NCBI RefSeq assembly: GCF_003024715.1
Contig: NZ_PYLO01000002.1
Coordinates: 372,001-436,000, forward strand
Source: Clostridium fessum
GTDB taxonomy: Bacteria > Bacillota > Clostridia > Lachnospirales > Lachnospiraceae
Length of the DNA: 64,000 nucleotides
Direction: 5' to 3'
The position numbers and the translations under genes are program-made. The notes beneath the pieces are model-generated. The model was not told where the DNA came from, did no database searches, and saw only the letters and a list, made by a program, of their open reading frames with translations. Positions 37,334 through 45,657 of this stretch are shown here, in pieces. Each line of letters starts with the position of its first letter. The first letter of the stretch is position 1.

Positions 37334-39523
37334 TCACTCTTCCACCGTTTTGGCGGACCATTCCGGATTGATCACAACAGCCCGTTTTGTCTCAGCTGTA
37401 CTTACCAGTTCCAATTTTATCTCTCCCTGAAGCCCTGTCAGATCAAGCTGTACTTCCATCGGTTCATATTCCTTCTGCCCCGCCTGGATCACAGCTGCCG
37501 TCCGGCTGTTTGTCCCATCCGAGACGATGATCTCCACTTCAAATGGCTGCTTCATCATCCAGTAGTCCGGATCGCACAGAACCGCCCGGATAGTCGGATG
37601 ATCGTCCCCGCTGGCATTCTCCCAGCGCCATTCTGGTACTTCTTTTTCCGTTTCCTGTGCATCCATGAACGTCTTCTGCGTGCGGTACCAGCAGTTTTCG
37701 CGACCATGCGCCATCTCAAGCCCTGCCAGCGTAAAAGACTGGACACCCTGCAGGATTGTTTCCTGATATTCCATATCATGCACGTACCATCCCGCCTCAT
37801 TCATCCATTCCAGATAGCCTTCCAACGTCTCAAGCCCCTGCGGTATCATGTCATAGACGCCCTCGCCTGTCTCCATCGCCGCCTCGATTTCATCGATATA
37901 GGCGTCTTTCTGCTCCGACAGCTCATTGACGATCGAATACCGGTTCCAGACCGGCACATCTTCGCCCGCAAGCCGCGCATAACTTCCCACATCCGACCAG
38001 GTCAGGAAAATGCGGTCAATCTTGGAACGTTCTTCCGGTGTAAACAGCTGATGATCGTGAAATACGTAAGGCAGGTTGCTGCGGATACTCTCACGGCTCA
38101 CCGCCCGCATCGCCCATTCCCCGCCGTTCCAGACACAGGTATAAGCATCGTAAGCGCGCCCGGCGTAAACAACTATAAACATAATTGCAAATACAACGCC
38201 GCCTGTCAGCCTGGGAGAAACGGAAGCCATTCCCTGCAGCGCCAGGAACCCGCAAAGCATTCCGGCAAATAAGATTCCGCCCATAAAATAGCGGCTGTGT
38301 CCCGTCGTTGCCGCCCAGAGAATAAAGGATGCGGCATACAGCAGAAATAGGGTTCCCGTCCTGCTGCTAACCCGCTTCCAAATCCAGCAGAGCCCGGCTC
38401 CCGCCGCTCCCAGATACATCAGCGCCAGATCCAGGTTGTATTTCGCCGGGATCTCACTCAGGCGGTAATCTGGATGCCGGATCATCGAATATGCCCACAA
38501 AAGAAACTCTTTTATATTGCTGGGTCCCCATCTCGGGTCCTTAAAGTCCGTTTCCCCAAAATACGGCGAATGAAACAGGCTGTTATAATAAGGATAAACT
38601 GGATTTTTCATCGCTATCCCATTGTAAATCAGGTACACGCTGACGGGAATCACCCCCGTCACCAGACACCCCAGAAACAGCTTCGGTGTCAGATACTTCC
38701 GGATTTTCCACAGATACAGGAGCACCAGCGGCACCAGATACACGATATTCGTCATCTTGAGGCAGAACAGGATTCCACCAAACAGGCAGAATAAAACCGC
38801 CTCGCGCTCCCGCTTCGCCTCATCCAGCCCGCGCAGAAGCAGAAATACCATTTCCAGCAGAAACGGCAGCGCCAGAAGCTCGACCATGTAGCTACCGCTC
38901 TCCTGAATCAACTCCAGGCGGCTGACAATCAGAAATGCCAGTACCGGCGCAAGATGCTTCGACCAGCTGCATTTTCTTTCCAGCCGGTCTGCCTCCATGC
39001 TCAGGAACACAGTTACCTGCCGATAAATCACAAGCATCGCCAGTGCGTTTAACATTGTCCCCATCCGAAGCCCAAAAAGCGCCCTGAATGGATAAAACAT
39101 CCGGTCGCCCAGCCGGAAACCGAACATCTGGAACCGTCCCGGTATCACATGATAATGAAGGTTGTCCACAAATCCGGGTATCTGCGACAGCAGGTGATAG
39201 TTCTGCGTATCATAGCTCTGATCCGGGGCAAATCCCTTGACCGAAAAGAACGCCAGGATGAACAAGCTTCCCACTATAAAAAGCGGACTCACTCCCGCAT
39301 GGTCCCATTCAAATCTTCCGATTGCCACCATGACAGCGCCACATAAAACGAGCGCTGCCGCCCGCGACAAAACCGTTCCCTGTGGTACATGTAAAAGCCA
39401 TGCCAGAAGATCCAGCACTTCCAGCCACCAGATAAAAAGCGTATAGGCAAGCAGCACTGCAAAGCTGCGGGTACTGACTCTCCATTTCGCCGTTTTGTCT
39501 GCCGGCCTGTTTCCAAATAACAT
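37334..39523 (-). CDS. Large multi-membrane protein, candidate GT-C glycosyltransferase
   Basis: 729 residues, about 11-12 hydrophobic segments in the first 470 residues and a hydrophilic C-terminal domain of about 230 residues. The early external loop holds APDQSYDTQNYHLLSQIPGF, an acidic/His motif placed as in GT-C enzymes such as ArnT and PMT relatives. Sugar specificity cannot be told. Located between gmhA and the GtrB-like gene in the heptose operon. RBS AAGGGAAAAG. Confidence 0.8.
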   Translation of the reverse strand: MLFGNRPADKTAKWRVSTRSFAVLLAYTLFIWWLEVLDLLAWLLHVPQGTVLSRAAALVLCGAVMVAIGRFEWDHAGVSPLFIVGSLFILAFFSVKGFAPDQSYDTQNYHLLSQIPGFVDNLHYHVIPGRFQMFGFRLGDRMFYPFRALFGLRMGTMLNALAMLVIYRQVTVFLSMEADRLERKCSWSKHLAPVLAFLIVSRLELIQESGSYMVELLALPFLLEMVFLLLRGLDEAKREREAVLFCLFGGILFCLKMTNIVYLVPLVLLYLWKIRKYLTPKLFLGCLVTGVIPVSVYLIYNGIAMKNPVYPYYNSLFHSPYFGETDFKDPRWGPSNIKEFLLWAYSMIRHPDYRLSEIPAKYNLDLALMYLGAAGAGLCWIWKRVSSRTGTLFLLYAASFILWAATTGHSRYFMGGILFAGMLCGFLALQGMASVSPRLTGGVVFAIMFIVVYAGRAYDAYTCVWNGGEWAMRAVSRESIRSNLPYVFHDHQLFTPEERSKIDRIFLTWSDVGSYARLAGEDVPVWNRYSIVNELSEQKDAYIDEIEAAMETGEGVYDMIPQGLETLEGYLEWMNEAGWYVHDMEYQETILQGVQSFTLAGLEMAHGRENCWYRTQKTFMDAQETEKEVPEWRWENASGDDHPTIRAVLCDPDYWMMKQPFEVEIIVSDGTNSRTAAVIQAGQKEYEPMEVQLDLTGLQGEIKLELVSTAETKRAVVINPEWSAKTVEE

Positions 39524-39601
39524 ACTTTTCCCTTGTAATCATCCAGTTTTCTTCATGAACCTGCTGAATCATTACTTCCTTTCCATGAAACAAAATATAT
39601 C

Positions 39602-40237
39602 TTAAAAGAAATATTCTTCCAGCATCAGGCACAGTGCATGGTACACCGGAAGATGCAGCTCCTGAATCTTAAATGTCTCCTGCTCCGGCACGACAATCGC
39701 AGTGTCGCTGTACCCACGGATCCGCCCGCCGTCGCGTCCCAGAAGCCCGATAACCTTAAGCCCCTTTGCCTTTGCCGTCACGGCTGCATACAGGACATTT
39801 TTTGAATTGCCCGAGGTTGAGATTCCGAGGAACACATCCCCCTCTTTTCCATATCCAAGCACCTGTTCCGCATAAGTCATGCTGCCGTCCACATCATTCA
39901 TAAATGCGGTGGTCAGTCCTGCATGACCAGTCAGCGCGATCGCCGGAAGTCCCTGCTGCAGCTTTTCGGAAAGTTCCGCTCCCATCTGCGGATCCACCGT
40001 TTTCAGTGCCTTTTCTATCTCTTCCGAAACTGGGCGTTTCTTCACAAACCCCTTCATCAGCTCGCCCACGATGTGCTCCGAATCCGCACAGCTTCCGCCA
40101 TTTCCGGCAATCAGAAGTTTTCCGCCGCGCTCATAGCACTCTTTCAGCGTCTCATACGCAGTGCGAATATCCGCTTTCACCGGTGCAAGAACCGGATAGC
40201 GGCTGATCAGCTCGTCTAGGTACTCGTATTCCTTCAT
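39602..40237 (-). CDS. gmhA: Sedoheptulose-7-phosphate isomerase
   Basis: SIS-fold enzyme making D-glycero-D-manno-heptose 7-phosphate, 211 residues. GNGGSCADSEH is at 45-55. Four residues align in spacing with the zinc ligands of E. coli GmhA: H55, E59, Q192 and H200. The substrate loop TSGNSKN is present. RBS AGGAGGAAAT. First enzyme of the heptose pathway whose other members lie upstream in the same operon. Confidence 0.95.
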   Translation of the reverse strand: MKEYEYLDELISRYPVLAPVKADIRTAYETLKECYERGGKLLIAGNGGSCADSEHIVGELMKGFVKKRPVSEEIEKALKTVDPQMGAELSEKLQQGLPAIALTGHAGLTTAFMNDVDGSMTYAEQVLGYGKEGDVFLGISTSGNSKNVLYAAVTAKAKGLKVIGLLGRDGGRIRGYSDTAIVVPEQETFKIQELHLPVYHALCLMLEEYFF

Positions 40238-40274
40238 GATTTCTATTTCCTCCTGTCAGTTTTTTCGATGTCTA

Positions 40275-42872
40275 TTAAGCTTCTGCATCATAAAATAAAT
40301 ACTCCCGCTCAAACAGTTCCAGATTGTTCTGCGCTTCTTCCTCCGGCACCGCTGTGTCGGATACCCGCGCAAGCATATTTCCATTTTCAAAAAACAGATC
40401 GGTCAGGCTGCCTCTGCGGATCAGCTCCCGCAGAAGATCCAGACTCCACTCCCAGCTTCCCGGTCCCAGATAGCCTGCTTCCGCGTAGACATAATCTGTC
40501 TTCGCATACGCCATATAGGTTTCAAACGCCTCCGGCGAGTTGACGAGTTCGACGTTGCCCCACGGCGATGTAATATCCTTATACGACTCCACATTGCACG
40601 GGAACTGCAAACAGTACGGATGCGTTCCAAATGCGATCACCCGGTTTTCCGGATTCTGCGACACTTCCTGCCAGATCAGCGTATTTCCCTTTTCCTCTAT
40701 CCGCGCCTGTTCCTGCGCCCGGTGATTGACACGCCCTTTATTCAGAAGATGAATCTCCGAAAATCCAGCCGTCCACGCCCAGCTGCTGATCGCCGTGACA
40801 ATCAGATTTAATACCAGCAACGGCGCCAGGCACTTCGACGCGAGCGGATAAAAGCCGATTTTCTTAAAATACACCATCGCCCGGCATGCCCCCAGAATCA
40901 GCATAGAATACAGAAGCATGAAATAATTTCCGTCGATCTGGTAAAGCATCGACAGGCTGATCAGGCTGACGATCACAAATGGGAAGAAAATTACCAATGC
41001 CGCGTTCCAGATATGGGACTGCTCATCTCCCTTTTTGGAGAAAATCCCATAAAGCACCAGCATCACAATCAGCACCGCCATCAGCGAGGTTCCCCACGCC
41101 AGAATTACATGCCCCATATCTTCACCCTGCGGCTGCATCAGCATCTGCCAGATGCGCCGCGCCAGCACATGAAGCGTTGATTCCTCCTGATAATTCTGCG
41201 GCAGCTCCGAGGTAGCAAATGGGTATTTCATTTTAAAACCAAGCCATGCAAAAATCGAAGTAAACACCGAAGTGACCGGCATTCCCGTGATCTTCATCGT
41301 CCGCGCCCAGATACCGGCCAATGCCCCAAACGGCAGGCATAAGGAGCCAATCAGGCGGACCAGATGGTGAAACAGGTCAGCCGCCGCCCCGCGCTCATGA
41401 AACCAGAACCACAGAAGGTACAGCCCCATCATGCCAAATACGGCAGTGGAAAAGACCAGGGAGGTCGGCTTCATCGTGAGGGACAGGAAATAGGAACCGG
41501 CTGCCCCGGAGAGGAATATCCAATGATTTTCATACACATGAATATACTGAAAGAAACATCCCAGCATAATAAGCTGCAGCAGCCACGTAATCAAATCCGC
41601 CTTGGCTGTAAGCGCCATATTCATGATGCCCGGCACCGAAACCGTCAAAACAGCTGCCATAATTCCCGGCAAGACGCTGTGATACGTTAGTTTCTTCTCT
41701 GTTCCCGCCTTCCGGCTCTCTGTCTCCTGCTTTCGATTGCCCGTCAGCAGCACCGCATTCCAGACCATCGCCCCAATTCCCAGAACTGCCAGCCAGAGGT
41801 TAAAGAACGTCAGGTAGCTGTGGCTTGCCAGATCGCAAAGCGGCAGAGTCAGCACCTCAAAGCCCTTCGAATACACATAAACCATGCCGACCAGCCCCGG
41901 ATTCTCATACAGCCCGGTTCCGCCTGCCACAATGTACTGGGAACGCACACCATACCAGAGTGTATCAAAGTCGAGTGCGATATTCAGGCGTCCCACCTGA
42001 ATCAGGAACATCAGGGCACACCAGCCAGCCGCCAGCGTCCATGCCCGGCGCACCCGGCGCGGTATTTCCCGCGATCCCCCGCTGCCAGCCGGTTTGTTAC
42101 TGTTCACGCATACGTGCCCAGTAACGGAATTTGCCGTGGCTTCGCATTTAAATACGGCAAATTCCTGCTGCCACCACGTTTTCTTACGGCACTTTCGGTT
42201 CCAAAAGTGCCTACCTGTGAACAGTAACGCCTGTTTCCCTGCCTCAATCACATGAACCGACACCTTGTCCCTGCCATCCAGCATCCAGGAAAGCGTCTGC
42301 CATCCCATGATGCACTGGCAGGAAATCGAGGAAAAATCAAAGCCCAGCGCCGCCACACCCAGAGCATAGACGCTCAGGCGCATCCAGGCGATTTTTCCAA
42401 CGCCAAGGGCAGAAAGGAGGCAATACACAACGATTGCAAAGGAGGCGCCAAAAAGGAAGTCCATATAAAAAGAAAAATAAGGCCGCTCCCAGACCGTTCC
42501 CCTGAAAAACACCTGTTTTCTCAAAAACCGCCCGATCGTCAACAGGCTAATCAGATACACCGCCGACACCACCATCGGCAGAAATACCACATGAATCCAG
42601 GAAAACACCAGCACAACCGCCGTCAGCCAGTACATCCGGCTGCGTCCGCGCTTCAAAAGCGCCAGCCCCCCAAAGATCAAGACTGCCAGAATCGCAATCT
42701 CCACATACATCCGTTTCGATTCCGTAAAATGAATGTAATCCGCAAAAAAACCATTTCCCGTAAACAGCGTTTTCGCCGGAATCAGAACCGCCGCCACACA
42801 GAACAGCACCAGAAAAAGACCAGCCATGCGCACGGCTGCGTCTGGTCGTCCGTTTTGTCTCTGATTCTGCAT
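40275..42872 (-). CDS. Large multi-membrane protein interrupted in frame by the 133-bp element
   Basis: 865 residues, about 13 hydrophobic segments plus a soluble C-terminal part. A candidate GT-C enzyme by its loop motif ALDFDTLWYGVRSQYIVAG. Residues 215-259 are encoded by mobile element copy E and contain the peptide [20 protein letters not shown]. This segment sits in a hydrophilic loop just before the membrane span LAAGWCALMFLIQVG. Element plus 8-bp duplication adds exactly 47 codons, leaving the frame open throughout. Whether the protein still works is unknown. Its flanking residues KQA/KPA reflect the imperfect target duplication. Confidence 0.82.
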   Translation of the reverse strand: MQNQRQNGRPDAAVRMAGLFLVLFCVAAVLIPAKTLFTGNGFFADYIHFTESKRMYVEIAILAVLIFGGLALLKRGRSRMYWLTAVVLVFSWIHVVFLPMVVSAVYLISLLTIGRFLRKQVFFRGTVWERPYFSFYMDFLFGASFAIVVYCLLSALGVGKIAWMRLSVYALGVAALGFDFSSISCQCIMGWQTLSWMLDGRDKVSVHVIEAGKQALLFTGRHFWNRKCRKKTWWQQEFAVFKCEATANSVTGHVCVNSNKPAGSGGSREIPRRVRRAWTLAAGWCALMFLIQVGRLNIALDFDTLWYGVRSQYIVAGGTGLYENPGLVGMVYVYSKGFEVLTLPLCDLASHSYLTFFNLWLAVLGIGAMVWNAVLLTGNRKQETESRKAGTEKKLTYHSVLPGIMAAVLTVSVPGIMNMALTAKADLITWLLQLIMLGCFFQYIHVYENHWIFLSGAAGSYFLSLTMKPTSLVFSTAVFGMMGLYLLWFWFHERGAAADLFHHLVRLIGSLCLPFGALAGIWARTMKITGMPVTSVFTSIFAWLGFKMKYPFATSELPQNYQEESTLHVLARRIWQMLMQPQGEDMGHVILAWGTSLMAVLIVMLVLYGIFSKKGDEQSHIWNAALVIFFPFVIVSLISLSMLYQIDGNYFMLLYSMLILGACRAMVYFKKIGFYPLASKCLAPLLVLNLIVTAISSWAWTAGFSEIHLLNKGRVNHRAQEQARIEEKGNTLIWQEVSQNPENRVIAFGTHPYCLQFPCNVESYKDITSPWGNVELVNSPEAFETYMAYAKTDYVYAEAGYLGPGSWEWSLDLLRELIRRGSLTDLFFENGNMLARVSDTAVPEEEAQNNLELFEREYLFYDAEA
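42096..42228 (+). mobile_element. 133-bp palindromic MITE-like element, copy E, inside a coding gene
   Basis: Full-length copy with perfect terminal repeats. The flanking 8-mers GCCGGTTT (42088-42095) and GCCTGTTT (42229-42236) match at 7 of 8 positions, a target duplication with one later change. It is translated on the minus strand as part of the 865-residue membrane protein. Confidence 0.93.
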
Positions 42873-42931
42873 GTCGATGGTTCCTCTCTTTCTAGTTTAT
42901 GTACTCCCGGAATCTTTTTGTGAGCCGCATT

Positions 42932-43549
42932 CTATATACGCCCGCCTAAAATCCCGCGCACCGCATCCAGCAGCGTCTCCGCATACGCATCATAACCGCC
43001 CGCCGGACAGCTTCCGTCCTCTTTTATAAGTCCAGCCGCCCTATCTTCCGCGTGTTCTTTTGCCCCATAGCCAGTTCCGACAAGGACTCCGGTCACGCCA
43101 AAGTTTTTTCCTGCCTGCGCGTCGATGCGCTTGTCCCCGATCATATAGGAATGCACCTTATCAATGCCCTCCGGCAGATCGCGCTCTGCCATCTCAAACA
43201 TTCCCGTCTCCGGCTTGCGGCAATGGCATTTTTTCTTATAAAGTCCAATCCCATGCTCCGGGTGGTGCGGGCAATAGTAGAACGCATCTACGTGTGCTCC
43301 GTCACGCTCCAGCACCTCATTCATATAATCATGAAGGATTTTTACATCCGCCTCGGTATAGTAACCTCTCGCCACACCCGCCTGGTTGGTAATGACGATC
43401 ACCTTATATCCAGCCTCGTTCAGGAGACGGATCGCCTCTGCGGCGCCGTCAATCAGCTTCAAATCCTCTTTTCGGTGAAGATAATTGACCTCCAGGTTCA
43501 TCGTACCGTCACGGTCAAGGAATACTACTTTACAGTTATCTTTACACAT
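42932..43549 (-). CDS. gmhB: D-glycero-D-manno-heptose 1,7-bisphosphate phosphatase
   Basis: HAD-superfamily phosphatase of 205 residues from MCKDNCKVVFLDRDGTMN. Catalytic DRDGT near the N-terminus, the zinc loop CPHHPEHGIGLYKKKCHCR typical of GmhB, and the IGDKRIDAQAG motif IV. The start overlaps the hddA stop by 8 bp. Acts between HddA and HddC in the alpha-heptose pathway. Confidence 0.93.
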   Translation of the reverse strand: MCKDNCKVVFLDRDGTMNLEVNYLHRKEDLKLIDGAAEAIRLLNEAGYKVIVITNQAGVARGYYTEADVKILHDYMNEVLERDGAHVDAFYYCPHHPEHGIGLYKKKCHCRKPETGMFEMAERDLPEGIDKVHSYMIGDKRIDAQAGKNFGVTGVLVGTGYGAKEHAEDRAAGLIKEDGSCPAGGYDAYAETLLDAVRGILGGRI

Positions 43550-44612
43550 GGAATGTATACTCCTTATTCGGCATCTGCACCTGAATGTCGCGGTAGTCCC
43601 AGCGGTCCTCATCGCAGATCCAGCTCTGTGCGCCGCGCAGTTCGAAATTCCAATCCATCAGCTGTCCGCCTGCCGCTTCCAGACGGTGCGCCACCTGATG
43701 TTTGACGTTGTATGGGCAGTACACAAGAAGGAAGCCGCCGCCGCCAGCACCTAAAAGCTTTCCGCCGAGAGCGCCCGCTTTTTTCGCCTCGTCATAGAGC
43801 ATATCAATCTGCGGATTTGTGATCTTGCTGCTCATCCGCTTCTTGCTCTCCCAGCCGTAATCCAGGAGGCGGCCGAAATTGTGGAGATTTCCCTTTAAAA
43901 GCTCGTCCTTCATCGCATAGGAAAGCGCCTTTACCTCGCACATCGCCTGAAATGCATCCGGTTTCTTATAGTTGCTTACCTGATCCTTGATAATATTCGC
44001 AGATACATGGATATTGCCCGTGTAGCATAACAACAGGTTATACTGCAGCTCATTGATAATATCGCGGCGGATGCGGAGCGGGTTTACCACGACGTTATTA
44101 CGTCCGTGAAATTCAATAAAGTTAAAGCCGCCGAAGGTCGCCGCATACTGATCCTGATATCCGCCGGAAATCCCCAGATCGATCCGCTCCACGCCGTAAG
44201 CCAGATCCGCCATCGCATAATTATCCAGCGTAATTCCTTTCCAGCGCGCCATCGCGGTCAGAAGACTTACCATGACGGTCGAGGAGGTTCCAAGTCCCGA
44301 ACCAGCCGGAGCATCACACTGTAAATAAACCTCGCATCCCTGCTTGATATCCATCGCCCGCAGCGCTGCCGTGACAAGATCCAGCCGTCCATCGCAGACA
44401 TAATTTTCCTTCGCATTGTATTTGACTGTCATATCAAAATCCAGGGAATGAACCGTGATCTGGTCATCATCCCTCGGAATGATCGAACAATATGCATATT
44501 TATTGATGGTACTTCCGATAATGGCACCGCCCTGTTCTACACAGAATGGTTCTACATCCGTACCGCCGCCGCCAAAGCTCACGCGCAGCGGCGCTCTTCC
44601 TCTGATTACCAT
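43542..44612 (-). CDS. hddA: D-glycero-alpha-D-manno-heptose 7-phosphate kinase
   Basis: GHMP-superfamily kinase, 356 residues, forming heptose 1,7-bisphosphate in the alpha configuration. Signatures: RGRAPLRVSFGGGGTDVEPF at the N-terminus, the ATP loop PAGSGLGTSSTVMVSLL (about 101-117) and KLLGAGGGGFLLVYC near residue 300. Neighbouring gmhA, gmhB and hddC make the assignment firm over other GHMP sugar kinases. Overlaps hddC by 7 bp. Confidence 0.93.
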   Translation of the reverse strand: MVIRGRAPLRVSFGGGGTDVEPFCVEQGGAIIGSTINKYAYCSIIPRDDDQITVHSLDFDMTVKYNAKENYVCDGRLDLVTAALRAMDIKQGCEVYLQCDAPAGSGLGTSSTVMVSLLTAMARWKGITLDNYAMADLAYGVERIDLGISGGYQDQYAATFGGFNFIEFHGRNNVVVNPLRIRRDIINELQYNLLLCYTGNIHVSANIIKDQVSNYKKPDAFQAMCEVKALSYAMKDELLKGNLHNFGRLLDYGWESKKRMSSKITNPQIDMLYDEAKKAGALGGKLLGAGGGGFLLVYCPYNVKHQVAHRLEAAGGQLMDWNFELRGAQSWICDEDRWDYRDIQVQMPNKEYTFHV

Positions 44613-45313
44613 GTAATGTCTCCTTTTCTTACGTCCTCCTGGAACCGGAAATAATCCTCCGGCACACCGATATCAATAAAATAGCCGTCATTTACGATGC
44701 CGCCGAGACGTCTTCCCTCCTGCATCCACCTGGGGATGCACTCATTTTCCAGCGAAACTTTTCCCTCCGGAATCTCATCCAGCAGCGCCCGCTTCATCAG
44801 GTACACACCGCCGTTGATCGTGCCCGCCCCAGTATTGCCGTTTTTCTCATTAAAAGCGGTCAGCAGCCCGTCGGTCAGGCGCGCCGCCCCATAACGGGAA
44901 ATATCCGGCACACCGCGCAGAACCAGCGCCATCTCCAGATTTTTTTCCTGCTGGATCCGGCTCAAATCACCGAAATCCATCTGATAAAATGTATCGCCAT
45001 TCAGGACAAAAAACTGCTCGTCCGTCACATATTTCCCGGCATTCTTGATCGCGCCCGCCGTGCCGAGCAGCTCTTCCTCATACGCATACCGCGCCCGGAT
45101 GCCAAACCGCGATCCGTCTCCAAAATATTCTTCCACCATGCCGCCCTTATAACCGACGGCAAAAATAATATCATCAATTCCGCTTTTTTTCAGCCCCTGA
45201 AGCACATACTCCAGAAACGGCTTACCTTCAACCAGCGCCATCGGTTTCGGACGGTCGCTTACCACACTGCGAAGCCGCGTCCCCAGTCCGCCAGCCAGAA
45301 TGATTGCCTGCAT
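44606..45313 (-). CDS. hddC: D-glycero-alpha-D-manno-heptose 1-phosphate guanylyltransferase
   Basis: Nucleotidyltransferase of 235 residues beginning MQAIILAGGLGTRLRSVVSD with RPKPMALVEGKPFLEY. It joins heptose 1-phosphate to GMP, giving GDP-heptose. Other NTP-transferases share the motifs, so the exact sugar rests on linkage to gmhA, hddA and gmhB. First gene of the long minus-strand glycan operon. Upstream lies a promoter overlapping a palindrome. Confidence 0.88.
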   Translation of the reverse strand: MQAIILAGGLGTRLRSVVSDRPKPMALVEGKPFLEYVLQGLKKSGIDDIIFAVGYKGGMVEEYFGDGSRFGIRARYAYEEELLGTAGAIKNAGKYVTDEQFFVLNGDTFYQMDFGDLSRIQQEKNLEMALVLRGVPDISRYGAARLTDGLLTAFNEKNGNTGAGTINGGVYLMKRALLDEIPEGKVSLENECIPRWMQEGRRLGGIVNDGYFIDIGVPEDYFRFQEDVRKGDITW

Positions 45314-45362
45314 ACTGTATTTCCTTTCTGTCTGTTATTTCCAACTCAATTTTTACTGTTTT

Positions 45363-45389
45363 GTAACTGTTCAGTTCCTTCACAGTTAC
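45363..45389. other. Hairpin in the leader of the heptose operon
   Basis: GTAACTGT ... ACAGTTAC, an 8-bp stem with an 11-nt loop, about 50 bp before hddC. No U-run follows. It resembles, but does not match, the ends of the 133-bp element. Confidence 0.45.
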
Positions 45390-45452
45390 GAAAGATCCAT
45401 TTTTTACTCTTGTCAATCTGTCAAATGCTATTAAGTCCAGTTTAACTTATAT

Positions 45453-45481
45453 ATCTTACCACATTTCCCTAGTGATTTCCA
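45453..45481 (-). promoter_or_regulatory. Likely promoter of the heptose/dideoxyhexose operon
   Basis: TAAGAT (45453-45458) and TGGAAA (45476-45481) with a 17-bp spacer on the minus strand. The -35 box lies inside the palindrome at 45469-45485. Confidence 0.6.
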
Positions 45482-45485
45482 CTAG
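45469..45485. promoter_or_regulatory. Putative operator palindrome
   Basis: CTAGTGATTTCCACTAG: two perfect 6-bp arms around 5 bp, overlapping the predicted -35 box of the heptose operon. A dimeric repressor site is likely by position. The regulator is not identified. Confidence 0.55.
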
Positions 45486-45594
45486 ATAGGGCGGTTTTAT
45501 GCTGTTACCACTTTCCCATCGGATTCGCAGCGCTTCCTTGCGGAAATTGCAACAATTTGTTGATTTTTTTGCATGATTCGACAGATTTTTTTAT

Positions 45595-45623
45595 TTGGCA
45601 GACACTCCGTTCCGTGCTACAAT
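45595..45623 (+). promoter_or_regulatory. Promoter of the MATE gene at 45658
   Basis: TTGGCA (45595-45600) and TACAAT (45618-45623), 17-bp spacer, plus strand. The rest of the 344-bp divergent gap (45314-45657) holds the leader hairpin and the operator-like palindrome. Confidence 0.8.
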
Positions 45624-45657
45624 CTTAGCTATAAATTGGGATTTGGAGGAAATGCTT

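Noticed and set aside
39602-45313. Gram-negative LPS inner-core heptose genes acquired for an outer membrane
   Set aside because: The kinase/guanylyltransferase pair is of the alpha/GDP type, not the HldE ADP-beta type. The window is otherwise firmly Gram-positive, so a capsule or S-layer-type glycan fits better.
45363-45389. Another copy of the mobile element end (GTAACTGT...ACAGTTAC)
   Set aside because: The sequence differs from GTTACTGTTCAC, there is no target duplication, and no inner element sequence follows. Treated as an unrelated leader hairpin.
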